A DNA stretch of 64,000 nt, taken from NCBI GenBank assembly GCA_010015675.1, contig ML976998.1, positions 26,097 to 90,096 on the forward strand, read 5' to 3'. Shown piece after piece: positions 54,709 through 64,000 of this stretch. Below the pieces are notes generated by a model. It searched no databases. It was not told where the DNA came from and saw nothing but the letters and a program-made list of their open reading frames with translations. Positions within the stretch are counted from its first letter, which is position 1, and each line of letters starts with the position of its first letter. A program made the translations under genes and the position numbers. Source of the DNA: Byssothecium circinans (lineage: Eukaryota; Ascomycota; Dothideomycetes; Pleosporales; Massarinaceae).

Positions 54709-57390
54709 TCATGCGACACCAAGTCGAAGGCTTACGGCTCGGCGGTGAGCTTCGAGTTCCTCTACACGCGCTAATTCCATGACTGCTGGACCCACAGCGG
54801 CAAGACCTTCGCGGGTGAGGTTTGAGCTGGTGATGTGTTTGATGTATGAGCCGAGGTTGACGCCAGAGTACTGTTTGGCATATCCAAACGTCGCTGTCAT
54901 GGTGGGTCAACAGTTACTCAGGTATTCTACTTTGGCGGGAGAACTTACGGAGGGAATGATTGACGCCAGCAGAGTAATCGCCAACGCTCTCGGGTGTCCA
55001 TTGCCCGATGAATACGCTACCCGCATTCTCAACCAGATCAACGACTTTCTCGGCGTTTTCAACTTGCAAGATGAGATGTTCCGGCGCGTACTGGTTGCTC
55101 AACACCATTGCTTCTTCGATAGTTGATACAGCGAGAGTGATGGAGTGCTCGATGGCACCTCTCACAATGTCAACACGCGGAAGAGCATTGGCCTGGGTAT
55201 GAACTTCATCTTCTATCGCTGCAAGCTGAGCTTCGTTGAGACCAACTGCAATACAGATGACCTGGGAATCAACTCCGTGCTCTGCTTGGCTGAGCAAGTC
55301 TGATGCGACGAAAGCAGGGTTTGCAAAGGCATCTGCAATGACTAGCACCTCGCTAGGTCCAGCGGGCATATCAATGCTTACACCAGCGTTGTTATCGTTT
55401 GAAACAATCATCTTTGCGGCAGTAACGAATTGGTTGCCTGGACCTAGAATCTTGTCCACCTTGGATACACTCTCAGTTCCGTAAGCGATAGCTGCAACAG
55501 CTTGTGCACCTCCCGCTAATACAATAGCTTCGGCGCCGACCTTGTGAGCAGCGTAGACGACTTCTGGGGTTACCGAGCCATCTGCACGAGGCGGCGTAGC
55601 GAGAACGATCTTCTTACAACCCGCGACTAAAGCTGGCACACCGAGCATGAGAGCGGTAGACGGTAGTACAGCGGTACCGCCTGGCACGTAGAGACCTACA
55701 CGCTCTATCGGCCGAGAAAATCGTGAGCATACAACTCCGGGCATAGTCTCGACAATGAGTGGTCTGTCTTCTTTCTGTGCGGCGTGGAACTTGTAGATGT
55801 TTGCGAATGAGATATCCATAGCCTGCCTGGTTTCTGGCCTCAGCTGCATTAGCGACTCGGGGAATGGTGCATTCAGCACAGGTGATGTCAGTGAAGTCGC
55901 CTTCTCGAATTTGTGGGTGTATTCCAACAGCGCTGCATCGCCTCGAGTCTTCACTGCTTCAATAATGGGGTTACAGATGGCGATAATCTTCTCGCTTGAT
56001 CGTTGAGATGGTCGCTGTAGAACAGATAGGATCGTTTCTGGAGCCTCGTTTGCGGTTACTAGTCGCTTCATCGCGATCCGTCCGTTCTTGAGTCCAGCCG
56101 CGTCATCTCTGCTCTTAGGTATTGAAGCTGCCTCTTTTACCACCTCTCCTTGTGCAGCAAAGGTGGGTTTGGCATCGCCCTGCCTCCTCTTAACCTTGAT
56201 ACTCTTTGCATCAAGATTTCGCTCGACGTCCTCTAATGATACGCCTGCAGATATACATTTGGTCAGAGCAAAGTATAGAACATCCGCAGCCTCAAAAGCA
56301 ATCTCTTCTTTCGTGTTCGCATCGCAGAGCTCGGTAGCTTCTTCGAGGATCTTGGCCCGTAGCAGTTGCGGGTCGTTGAACAAGCGTGCGGTATACGAGC
56401 CTTCCGGCGCAGAGTCTTTCCTACTTTGGAGCGTCTTTTGAAGGCGTGACAAACCAGTGTACTCGCCGAAGCAGGTGGGTGTGGCAAGATGGCAGAAACC
56501 TCTATGTGTCAGGCATTGATCACGCAGAGGGCTTGAAACAACCTACCTCTGCCTTTCTGGCGCACCACATACTGCAAGCAGTCACTATCGCAGTCCAGTG
56601 ACAGCGAAATGAGCTCCTGAACGTCACCGCTGCTCTCGCCTTTGTACCACAGGCCCCGCTTTCGACTGTGATATACTCCCCGTCCAGTTCTCAAGCTCTC
56701 TGCAACGCTCTCTTCGTTGCTGTATACCAAACCGAGCGCAGTCCTCCTCTCATCGACAACCAGAGTGGTAAAGAGTCCGTCTGGTCGATCGCTGGTCGCA
56801 TTTGCCGTAACTATCTTCGCGACACTCAGCAGTCCTGCTTCTCTCTCTGCATCCACTGTGAGCGCTTGCGCAGGTATGACCGGGATCGCCTTGAGCTTCG
56901 AAATGGTTATGGCTTTCTCTTGGGTCGGACTCGCGAACGAGATGAACACTTCGGGCCTATCTGTGCCGTACTCTTTCAGCCATGCCTCGGCCAGCCCGAC
57001 ATCCTGCACATCGTGATAGTATACATCCACCGATGTTCCCGCAAGCGCATTGATGTTGTCCTCGCGTGTATGCCCAGGCAAAATCAGCACAAGCCTATCT
57101 TGCTCGATTTTCAACGCCAGAAGCTGCTGGAGCTGCTCGTGGGTAACAAAGACCTTTGCCGCGCCGGCATCAAGAAGAGAAACGACATCGTCGACGGTGA
57201 GGGAGGCGACGCCGAGGTAATTTGCGTACTTGCCTACGGATTGCTGGAGGTGGGAGAGCGCTTGATCGACCGTTTCGGGGGTTACGCGTGCAAAGACATT
57301 TCCGACATAGGACAATTGCCGTGCATCAAGGCCGTGGGTGGATTGTGCGTAATTGAGTATATCAATTGCGGCAAGCAGTGCTGGAGCCAT
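54709..57390 (-). CDS. HIS4: Trifunctional histidine biosynthesis protein HIS4
   Basis: Exons 57390-56547, 56499-54949 and 54893-54709 (introns 47 and 55 nt) give 859 residues. Residues ~195-290 are phosphoribosyl-AMP cyclohydrolase: VVDERRTALGLVYSNEESV, RGLWYKGESSGDVQ, DCDSDCLQYVV. Residues ~300-395 are phosphoribosyl-ATP pyrophosphohydrolase (LQKTLQSRK, EEATELCDA, FEAADVLYFALTKC). Residues ~430-855 are histidinol dehydrogenase: PGGTAVLPSTALMLGVPA, GGAQAVAAIAYGTES, DMPAGPSEVLVIAD, LLSQAEHGVDSQ, YAPEHLILQVEN, GDYSAGVNHSLPTFGYAKQYSGV. The ~190-residue N-terminal extension is typical of fungal His4. It performs steps 2, 3, 9 and 10 of histidine synthesis in the cytosol. About 55 bp upstream, TGAGTCG (57445-57451) differs by one base from the Gcn4/CpcA site. 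Confidence 0.97.
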
Positions 57391-57801
57391 GCTGAAGACT
57401 CTACTGCAGGTCCAAAGAGTCGATAAGAGGAGAAGAGTGGATTATGAGTCGGAGGCAGAAAATGTCTAGACTAAACATCTGCCGATGACGCCGCACGATT
57501 CGATGCCCCGCCATCGGACGAGACCGCTTCGGACGTAGCGGGGCAGCGGGCACGTGACACCGCGTCATTCTACACACATGCATCCCGCAAAGTACTCGTC
57601 TTCCTTTGTTCATATCACATTTTAATCAGATACCTGGGAACTTTACATGTATTTGGGATTTCTAATTTTCAATTCATCTATACTTTCGTGGACGATTCTG
57701 CGCCACTTCAGACTTCAAAAAGTTCTGACAGATTTACCCATCTGCAAATGCGTTGACAACCTGCTCGAGGATGATCTTATCGCCTACCCGCGGGTATCGT
57801 T
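57391..57801. other. HIS4 promoter and 3' flank of J-protein gene
   Basis: Contains TGAGTCG at 57445-57451, one mismatch to the TGASTCA amino-acid-control site, and gcacgtgaca at 57549-57558 with an E-box CACGTG. Nothing else was recognised. Confidence 0.45.
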
Positions 57802-58671
57802 TCAGCCGATATCGAACGTCGTAGCCCATTGACACGGCAGATAGACGTCCTCTCCTATCACGTTTACGGAGATGGTACCCTTCACCTCACACACGTATTC
57901 GGTCCCCTCCACGGTGAAATAGACCTGGTCACGTTGACCGGGAAGCCCCAAGATCTCGAGACGAAACAAAGAGGCGTCCGGATCAGCGAACCGCGTACCA
58001 CGGACAAAGACTCGACGCACAGCGAAGCTGAAGTGCACAAATTTCCCAGACGCTCGGTTACCGCAAGGTGAAGTAGATGTGCGCGCCGTGAACGAATGCG
58101 GGATAAACCAGACCCCGGACGGAACATGAATATTGAAGAAAAAGCCCTTGTGCAGATGCTTAATTGTGCAAGGGATGCCGGAGAGCGGCGGGATGCTCAC
58201 TGTATCGGAACCAGGAAAACGATACTCCTCTGCAGGTAAGGGAAGGATGACCTCAGGGTGCTGAGCGTATGAGGATGCGGTCTCATCCTCCTGCTGGGCC
58301 TTTTCTCTCTTCTTACGTTCGGCCTCTTCGCGACGCTGCTTCTCGGCCTGGGCTCGTTCACTCGTGGCCTTTTCTCGCCGTTGAGGTGGTTTAGACCTGG
58401 CGGGCGCGGATGATGGCTGCCTATGCTCCCAAGGTGCGGTCCATGCAGGTTGGAGAGACCTGTCGTAGTGCTGCCGACTATCGGGGTCCGACAAGACCTC
58501 GTAGGCATTGTTCACCGCCTTACACAGTTCTTCTGCAGCCTTTCGCTCGGTATCTGGAAGCCCATGTGTTTTGTCAGGGTGGCACTCAAGAGCGCGTTGT
58601 CGATACGCAGTCTTGATCTCAGATGCTGTGGCGTTGCGCTCAATACGAAGAGCCCCGTAGTGATTGGGCAT
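57802..58671 (-). CDS. J-domain (DnaJ/Hsp40) protein
   Basis: A single frame of 289 residues. Residues 1-72 are a J domain: HYGALRIERNATASEIKTAY, the HPD tripeptide in ALECHPDKTHG, and NNAYEVLSDPDSRQHYDRS. Residues ~85-130 are a charged, coiled-coil-like Lys/Arg/Glu-rich segment. The C-terminal ~150 residues are unfamiliar (KGFFFNIHVPSGVWFIPHSF, YFTVEGTEYVCEVKGTI, YLPCQWATTFDIG) and not the Gly/Phe or zinc regions of class A/B J-proteins. It is therefore a class C co-chaperone that stimulates an Hsp70, with substrate unknown. No signal peptide. Confidence 0.82.
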   Translation of the reverse strand: MPNHYGALRIERNATASEIKTAYRQRALECHPDKTHGLPDTERKAAEELCKAVNNAYEVLSDPDSRQHYDRSLQPAWTAPWEHRQPSSAPARSKPPQRREKATSERAQAEKQRREEAERKKREKAQQEDETASSYAQHPEVILPLPAEEYRFPGSDTVSIPPLSGIPCTIKHLHKGFFFNIHVPSGVWFIPHSFTARTSTSPCGNRASGKFVHFSFAVRRVFVRGTRFADPDASLFRLEILGLPGQRDQVYFTVEGTEYVCEVKGTISVNVIGEDVYLPCQWATTFDIG

Positions 58672-59946
58672 GGTTGCCCTTGCTGCTCGTTGACTATATT
58701 TGGTAAGTGATTAACTTGCTAGTTGTAGTTGAAATTTTGTAAATGATCCAAATGTGTTTAGGTGATGTTGAACTGTGTTCTCAATTCTATTGGGTGTGTT
58801 TTATATCAGAACTATCAACGTGAACAACAGGAGTTATATAGTCTCAGCTCACATTGTATAGAAGCACTGTTAAATAGTAGTCCAATACGGTGCGTTAGAA
58901 TTTACATCGCGTTATGCATAAACAATCTAATATGCGTACGGCACAAAGGAAGATAATGCTGGCTTTTTGTCTGATCGATACAGTCGAATATCGTGCTTCC
59001 TGCATCATGTGAGGACTCGGAGTAGTAAATTTGTGGGGGGTTGATTGAACTGAAGAGAATGTCTACTTCCACGGACTCTGAGCTATCAATTGCGGAAGCG
59101 GCAAACGTGACAGATCTAGAGCATGTTGTTGGAAGTTACCCCAGCATTGGAACTCCCGACCTACTACACACCTTTCGTTCAACATCGACTTGGCGATAAC
59201 CAATGTACAACACCCAGTTACCGCCAGCTAGAGACATTGCTTCCACCCGGAACTGGCCGCCCACTATCTTCATTGGTCGACACTCCAACTTACACTTTTC
59301 TCCAACAAACCTTCACCAATGTTGAAGGAGAAAATGTGATGTAAAAGTTATTTGAATCGAGTTGCAGCTGATGGCTGCCTATATACGCGCTAAGCTAATC
59401 CTATTCGGGGTGGTAAACAAGCCGCCATGAGCAGTTGCCCTTGGCGGAAGCCGCGCTTCCCTCAACAACCAATGCTCGCGTCAAAGCCTTTAACCTTAGA
59501 TTCCCCAGGGTCATTTCCCGACATACTAGAGGTTTCACTTGCGATTACCGTAACAGCCATAGAGATGTCGTGTTCCTACGGAAGAAGAGAGCAACCGAAC
59601 CCGGACGGAACAACAACTTGACTCCCCGGTCACAGATCATCGATAACGTTATTCTACACAAAGCACAATGGCCACGAAGAAGGGCCGCATCTTTACCCGG
59701 CATGGTCACCCCTCTACCGTACTCTGTCCAACGCGAATCACGTCGCATTCAACAAAGGTTAAGGTGTATCCGGTTGGGTCCGGGTCCGATTTTCCGGCTG
59801 CTTCCACCCTCCCCACCATGGTGAGCTCATTAACACAGCTCCCCGCATACAATTAATAAACAAGCTTGATCCCATATTTATACAACCTCATCCCCTCAGT
59901 AGAATTGACAAGCTCTACCCTCAATCCCCCCTTCATCAATTTCACA
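58672..59946. other. Gene-free interval, 1.3 kb
   Basis: Short frames in several phases, none with a domain. It separates the conserved block from the decayed genes to the right. Confidence 0.5.
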
Positions 59947-61268
59947 ATGTCGTACGCACCACCCTCATCCGCGAAGCCCTTCACCCTCCACGTCCCCGAC
60001 TCGGACCTCTCCTCCTGGCGCCAACTCCTTGAACTCACGCCCCTCGGCCCCAAAACTTATGAAAACACCCAGGCCAAACGCAACTTTGGCGTAACCTACA
60101 ACTGGCTCTATGAAGCGAAAGATCACTGGCTCAACACGTATTCCTAGCGCGACCAAGAGAAGCACATCAATTCGTACCCAAACTACAAGATGAAGGTTGA
60201 GGATATTGATCTGCATTTTATCGCGCTCTTCTCGCAGAAGAAAGATGCGGTGCCGATCATCTTCATGCACGGATGGCCTGGGAGTTTCATCGAGTTTCTG
60301 CCGCTTTGCGATCTGGTCAAGAAGCAATATGAGGGGAAAGACTTGCCGTATCATATCATTGTGCCGAGTCTACCCGGTTACACCCTCAGCTCGGGTGGTC
60401 CGCCAGATAGAGATTGGACAACGCGCGATTCGGCGCGGATCCTGAACGGGTTGATGAAGAACTTGGGATTCAATCGGTATCTCGCTCAAGGTGGCGATGT
60501 GGGAAGTGACGTTGGAACTACTTTGGCTACGACGTATGATGAGTGCGTTGGTGTGCATTGTGAGTGAGCCTCATAGTAACCGGCGGGATCTAACTTGCCA
60601 TCAGTAAACATGCTGCTCTCTCGAGAGCCACCCGACCGCTCCACTCTCAGCGCGCTCGAAATTTCTGCCCTAGATCGCTCATTGGAATGGATAAAGACCG
60701 GCACGGCATACGCGCAAGAGCATGCCACGCGACCGAGTACAATTGGCCATGTCCTGTCCTCCAATCCTCTCGCACTACTGGCATGGTAAGTTACCGTCTC
60801 CTTTGCTCTCAGCCCATCGAGTCCCCTTCAGCAAGCTTACATGAGCAGGATCGGCGAGAAGTTCATCGATTGGACGGATACCACACCTCCGCTCGACTCG
60901 ATCCTCACCGACGTCTCCTTGTACTGGTTCACGCAAGGCTTCCCACGCTCCCTCTATCCTTACCGTACCCTCCTTAGTGGGGATCGACTGGCTAAGCCAT
61001 TTATAGAGAAGCCGACTGGGTTCTCTTTCTTCCCCAAAGAGCTATTCCCCGGATTGAAGCCGGTGAGGTCCCGTTCTCATATTCTTTTAGCTCAATGCGT
61101 TACTCGACGAGCTGCGCTGACATCGTGTAGATGGTTGAGAAACAAGCCAATCTTGTAACCTACGTTAAGCATGAACGTGGCGGGCACTTTGCTGCGTTGG
61201 GACAGCCTAAGGAATTATGGGGAGATGTCGAGGAGTATGTGAATAAGGCCTGGAGCGCTAAGCAGTAA
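59947..61268 (+). pseudogene. Epoxide hydrolase (EHN domain, alpha/beta hydrolase) with one in-frame TAG
   Basis: Exons 59947-60559, 60605-60785, 60849-61062 and 61131-61268 total 1146 nt, or 382 codons. All four exons have proper GT-AG ends and consistent phases. Codon 67 (60145-60147) is TAG. The surrounding sequence is HWLNTYS, stop, RDQEKHINSYPNYKM, and the EHN family has Trp at this point (DWRxxExxLNxFP). The rest is intact: HGWPGSF (oxyanion hole), LPGYTLS, GGDVGSDVGTTLA with the nucleophile Asp, YPYRTLL with a Tyr, and a charge-relay His in KHERGGHFAALGQP. The enzyme would hydrate epoxides to diols. A single G-to-A transition explains the stop. It is either a very recent pseudogene or recoded. 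An alternative ATG at 59866 in the same frame does not avoid the stop. Confidence 0.85.
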
Positions 61269-62069
61269 GGAGCGCTCTGCGACACCGCTATGATTGGGTA
61301 ACGGTCTCTGCAACGTTCGCTGTCTCTCTGGACGTGAAAAGGTGATTGACTGAGTGATTTGTTTGTTGGTCTAGATGTGGCTGCGGCCCACCAGGTAATT
61401 CATTCCACAGAAAGATGGATCAGCTAAGAAAGATAGGCATACATACGTGCGTATTTCCTTAATTACCATTAGTATTTATCGCAGCCCCTATAAATAACTG
61501 CGATTCATTCAGTTGACTGATGAAAGATGGGACGGTTTGTAAAATTTAACTAAAATATTTCAAAATAATACAATACATGCGACAAGAAGAAAAAAAAAAG
61601 GCCAAAAAGAAATGCCACCTACCAATTATTTTACTATAGGTAGCACCCAGAAAGCCCTTTCATTTTATAGAAGGGTTTTCTGTGCGAATCGAACCACAGA
61701 CCTAGGGTGGTAATGGTTTGAGTTGATACTTGAGCGGAGCTCTGGAACAGTCAGACTTTTCCAGGCGGCCACGTCAACTCAGCAAGCTACCAGCTTTCGG
61801 TGTGTGATTGATGGAAATATACGGTCTAATTAAATATATATACTGCAACAATTAGGTAAAGTTCTAGGGTGGTGGGGTGGAAGGTGGGAGGGTGCGCGCA
61901 CGATGGGACGCGTTTGCAAGGCTGCTGCCTCACGATATTTACCCCGCACAAACGTCGAAATACTGTGATGAACTCGTGGGAGTTCAGATGAAAAAGATGG
62001 CTTTGTAAAACTACGACTACGTGGACCTAGGCTGCTAGTCTCACTCACCTCATGCCTGACATCTCACCC
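61269..62069. other. Gene-free, AT-rich interval
   Basis: 3' flanks of the two decayed genes. A tRNA-like T-loop word on the minus strand at 61686-61695 is discussed under rejected items. Confidence 0.5.
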
Positions 62070-63663
62070 TCACAACTTAAACACGTGGATGGCACGAGGA
62101 TTCATATACGCCAACAGACCCAGTTTTCCCCCTTCAAACCCAATGCCCGATTCCTTATGGCCTCCAAAGGCAACATGCGGGTCCGTCCTCCCGAACGAAT
62201 TAACGAACACGGAGCCCGCTTTAAGGCGACGAGCAACCTGACTCGCCTTCTCGATATCTGTTCCCCACACGCCTGCTCCAAGGCCCGTGTTGGTGTTATT
62301 TGCACGTGCGATAACTTCGTCGAGATCAGACCAGGGCTGCGTGGGTACGATGGGGCCAAACGGTTCCTCGGCGATGATTCGAGAGTCGTTGGGCGGGTTG
62401 TCGATGATGGTGGGTCTGATGAAGAAGCCCTTACTTGCCGAGACGTCTGGCTCGCCGGCTGCGAACTTGTAGCCCTTGTCCTTGCTGTCTTTGAAGAATC
62501 CCTTGACACGGTCGTATTGCATCGGGTTTTGGATGGGACCGACGAGGATACCGTCTTCACCAGGATTGCCGACCTTGATGGAATTCGTAAAAGCGACCAT
62601 CTCGTCGAGGAACTCCTTGTAGATGGACTCGTGGATGTAGATGCGCTTAGTAGCGATGCAGATCTGGGCCGAGTTGTTGAAGGCGCTCATGGCTACCTTG
62701 GGCGCTACTTTCTTGATGTCGACGTCAGGGAGGACGATGGAGGCATCGTTGCCGCCGAGCTCGAGAGTGATGCGCTTGAGTGTCTTGGAGGCGGTTTCCA
62801 TGACTTTCTTACCTGTGGCGATGGAGCCGGTGAAGCTGATTTTACTGACGTCTGGATGCTCGCGGAGTTGTTGGCCGACTTCGTTGTTGCCGCCTATGGC
62901 TTGGACGATACCTGGGGGGAAGACTTCTTGCATGATCTCGGCCAATTTGAGGCCGCTGTAAGGGGTGAAGGGTCTGGGGCTGTTAGCCAACAACATTCCG
63001 AAAGCAGTGCTGCGAGGCTTACGAAGGCTTGATGATGATGGTGTTGCCAGTCAAAATCGCAGGGGCAATTTTGCCAATGGAGAGACCGAGTGGAAAGTTC
63101 CATGGACAAATGCCGACGCAGACTCCGAGAGGAGTATACTCCGTGTAGACGGTCTTCTCATCGTTCTCAAACTTGTCGGTGGGAATCTCGAAAGCGCCTG
63201 AGAATTCTTAGTAAGCCATCGACGTCTTTCAGTTAAGTAGATAGGTTTACTATAATGCTAGATCATAGACACTACCGCACCCACTTCAACCTGCGCCAAC
63301 CATTTCTGTGCTGAGATTTAGCGTTTACTCTGACTAATAGTGGGATGTTATGCATGCCGGCTTTCCAGTCTCCTTGTAGAACATCGCGGTCAGTTCTTCC
63401 GTGTACTGGCTAAATTCTTCGCAGAACTTGTTCATCAACTCCTTCCTCTTCTCAATCGGAGTATCGCACCATGCTGGAAAAGCCTTCTTCGCTGCGGCGA
63501 CTGCATCGTTGCAGTCCTGCTAGCTCGCAATGGGAACGTCCCAGAGCTCTTGGGCAGTTGCGGGATCTATTCCGTGGTGAGTTTTATCGCTGCTTCTTTT
63601 CTTGCCGTCGATGATGTTGTAAAATTTGTCGAACTCGATGTTTGGAACTTTTCCGGGAGACAT
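62070..63663 (-). pseudogene. Aldehyde dehydrogenase with two in-frame TAG codons
   Basis: Exons 63663-63358, 63305-63251, 63197-63023 and 62979-62070 total 1446 nt, or 482 codons, exactly the family length, with consistent phases. The start is MSPGKVPNIEFDKFYNIIDG. Later come [50 protein letters not shown] (catalytic Glu), SAQICIATKR (catalytic Cys; Gly of SGQxC is Ala), EEPFGPIVPT and GGHKESGIGFEGG. Codon 48 is TAG (63522-63520) in PIAS-stop-QDCNDAV, where family members have Gln; CAG to TAG is one transition. Codon 118 is TAG (63260-63258) in VVSMI-stop-HYS. Intron 63306-63357 has a GC donor. Two stops make a functional protein unlikely. The transposase gene begins 105 bp upstream in the opposite direction. 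Confidence 0.87.
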
Positions 63664-63681
63664 AAGCTAGCGCATCGGGTC

Positions 63682-63708
63682 ATGAGACACCCAGGGATAT
63701 GAGACACC
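63682..63708 (+). repeat. Repeated atgagacacc, possible transposon left end
   Basis: atgagacacc occurs at 63682-63691 and 63699-63708, directly upstream of the transposase ATG and 19 bp from the start codon of the dehydrogenase. Subterminal repeats of this sort mark ends of Tc1/mariner-pogo elements. The matching right end is outside the window. Confidence 0.45.
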
Positions 63709-63767
63709 GCGCCGAAATCCTCCACCCCTCAAAAAAATCGCGATATCTCCACATCCACCCTACCAAA

Positions 63768-64000
63768 ATGGCCAACCGTGAGGCAGCAATTCAAGCAGCT
63801 ATTAGTGATCTCAATGCTGGTGTTTTTCCTAGTCAACGAGCTGCTGCAAAGGCATACAACGTCCCCCTAGCCACGCTCTCGAGGCGCGTACGCGGTTCAC
63901 AAAACTGGCAAAACAGCCACGTATACCAGCAACGATTAACTCCACAACAAGAGGACTTCCTTGTACAATGGATACTTGAAGAGGACGCACGCGGGTATCC
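63768..64000 (+). mobile_element. Fot1/pogo-type (Tc1-mariner) transposase, 3' partial
   Basis: The frame is open from ATG 63768 to the window end (77 codons and 2 bases). The N-terminus MANREAAIQAAISDLNAG is followed by a psq-type helix-turn-helix (SQRAAAKAYNVPLATLSRRVRG) and the beginning of a CENP-B/Tc5 DNA-binding domain (LTPQQEDFLVQWILEEDARGYP). This pair of domains precedes the DDE nuclease in fungal pogo/Fot1 transposases. Nothing shows whether the rest is intact. The element reads away from the decayed aldehyde dehydrogenase and probably inserted in its promoter. Confidence 0.88.

Noticed and set aside
59866..59946. Upstream ATG for the epoxide hydrolase
   Set aside because: It would add a hydrophobic stretch not found in the family. 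The ATG at 59947 matches the usual start.
61686..61695. Minus-strand GGTTCGATTC, like a tRNA T-loop
   Set aside because: The flanking bases do not form a proper 5-bp T stem, and no D arm, anticodon arm or acceptor stem could be placed within 100 bp.
1..64000. CRISPR arrays, bacterial operons, ribosome-binding sites
   Set aside because: Spliceosomal introns throughout show nuclear fungal DNA. No regularly spaced direct repeats with unique spacers were seen.

Overview
The window comes from a filamentous ascomycete (Pezizomycotina, most like Dothideomycetes/Pleosporales). This rests on many short 43-76 nt GT-AG introns with CTAAC/CTGAC branch sites, fungal-only families (DUF6594, NACHT and PNP/NB-ARC/TPR NLR-like proteins, fused trifunctional HIS4, L-arabinitol dehydrogenase, GH10 xylanase with a fungal CBM1) and a Fot1/pogo-type transposase. 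Exon coordinates are my own joins. Each was checked for splice dinucleotides, intron phase and an open frame unless stated otherwise.

Left accessory part (1-13 kb): a NACHT NLR-like gene cut by the window edge and interrupted by a TAG where the family has Trp; a DUF6594 membrane protein; a second NLR-like gene (nucleoside phosphorylase, NB-ARC, TPR) whose near-identical TPR repeats contain a 235-base assembly gap; a secreted GMC oxidoreductase lacking one of its two usual active-site histidines; and a protein-kinase-like gene.

Central housekeeping part (14-58 kb): HRD3/SEL1 (ER-associated degradation), a vacuolar-type MFS transporter, a six-knuckle CCHC zinc protein with a Trp-repeat tail, a secreted degenerate GH18-like protein, an SRA-YDG protein, a PAF-acetylhydrolase-like enzyme, a Rab4/Ypt4-like GTPase, a CCC2/ATP7 copper pump, COP9 subunit 7, a conserved unknown, an Artemis/SNM1-family nuclease, L-arabinitol 4-dehydrogenase, a PA-TM-RING ligase, SAGA subunit ADA3/NGG1, GH10-CBM1 xylanase, HIS4 and a J-domain protein. 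Two inverted-repeat structures (31.36-31.50 kb and 45.93-46.04 kb) look like small mobile elements.

Right part (59-64 kb): an epoxide hydrolase and an aldehyde dehydrogenase, each otherwise intact over several exons but carrying in-frame TAG codons. The start of a pogo/Fot1 transposase gene lies about 100 bp upstream of the dehydrogenase. The most interesting pattern is that two unrelated genes about 60 kb apart (NLR and epoxide hydrolase) each have one TAG exactly where a conserved TGG Trp is expected, with long intact frames after it. Either these are recent nonsense mutations (G to A), or they are candidates for UAG-to-UGG mRNA recoding. Only RNA data can decide.
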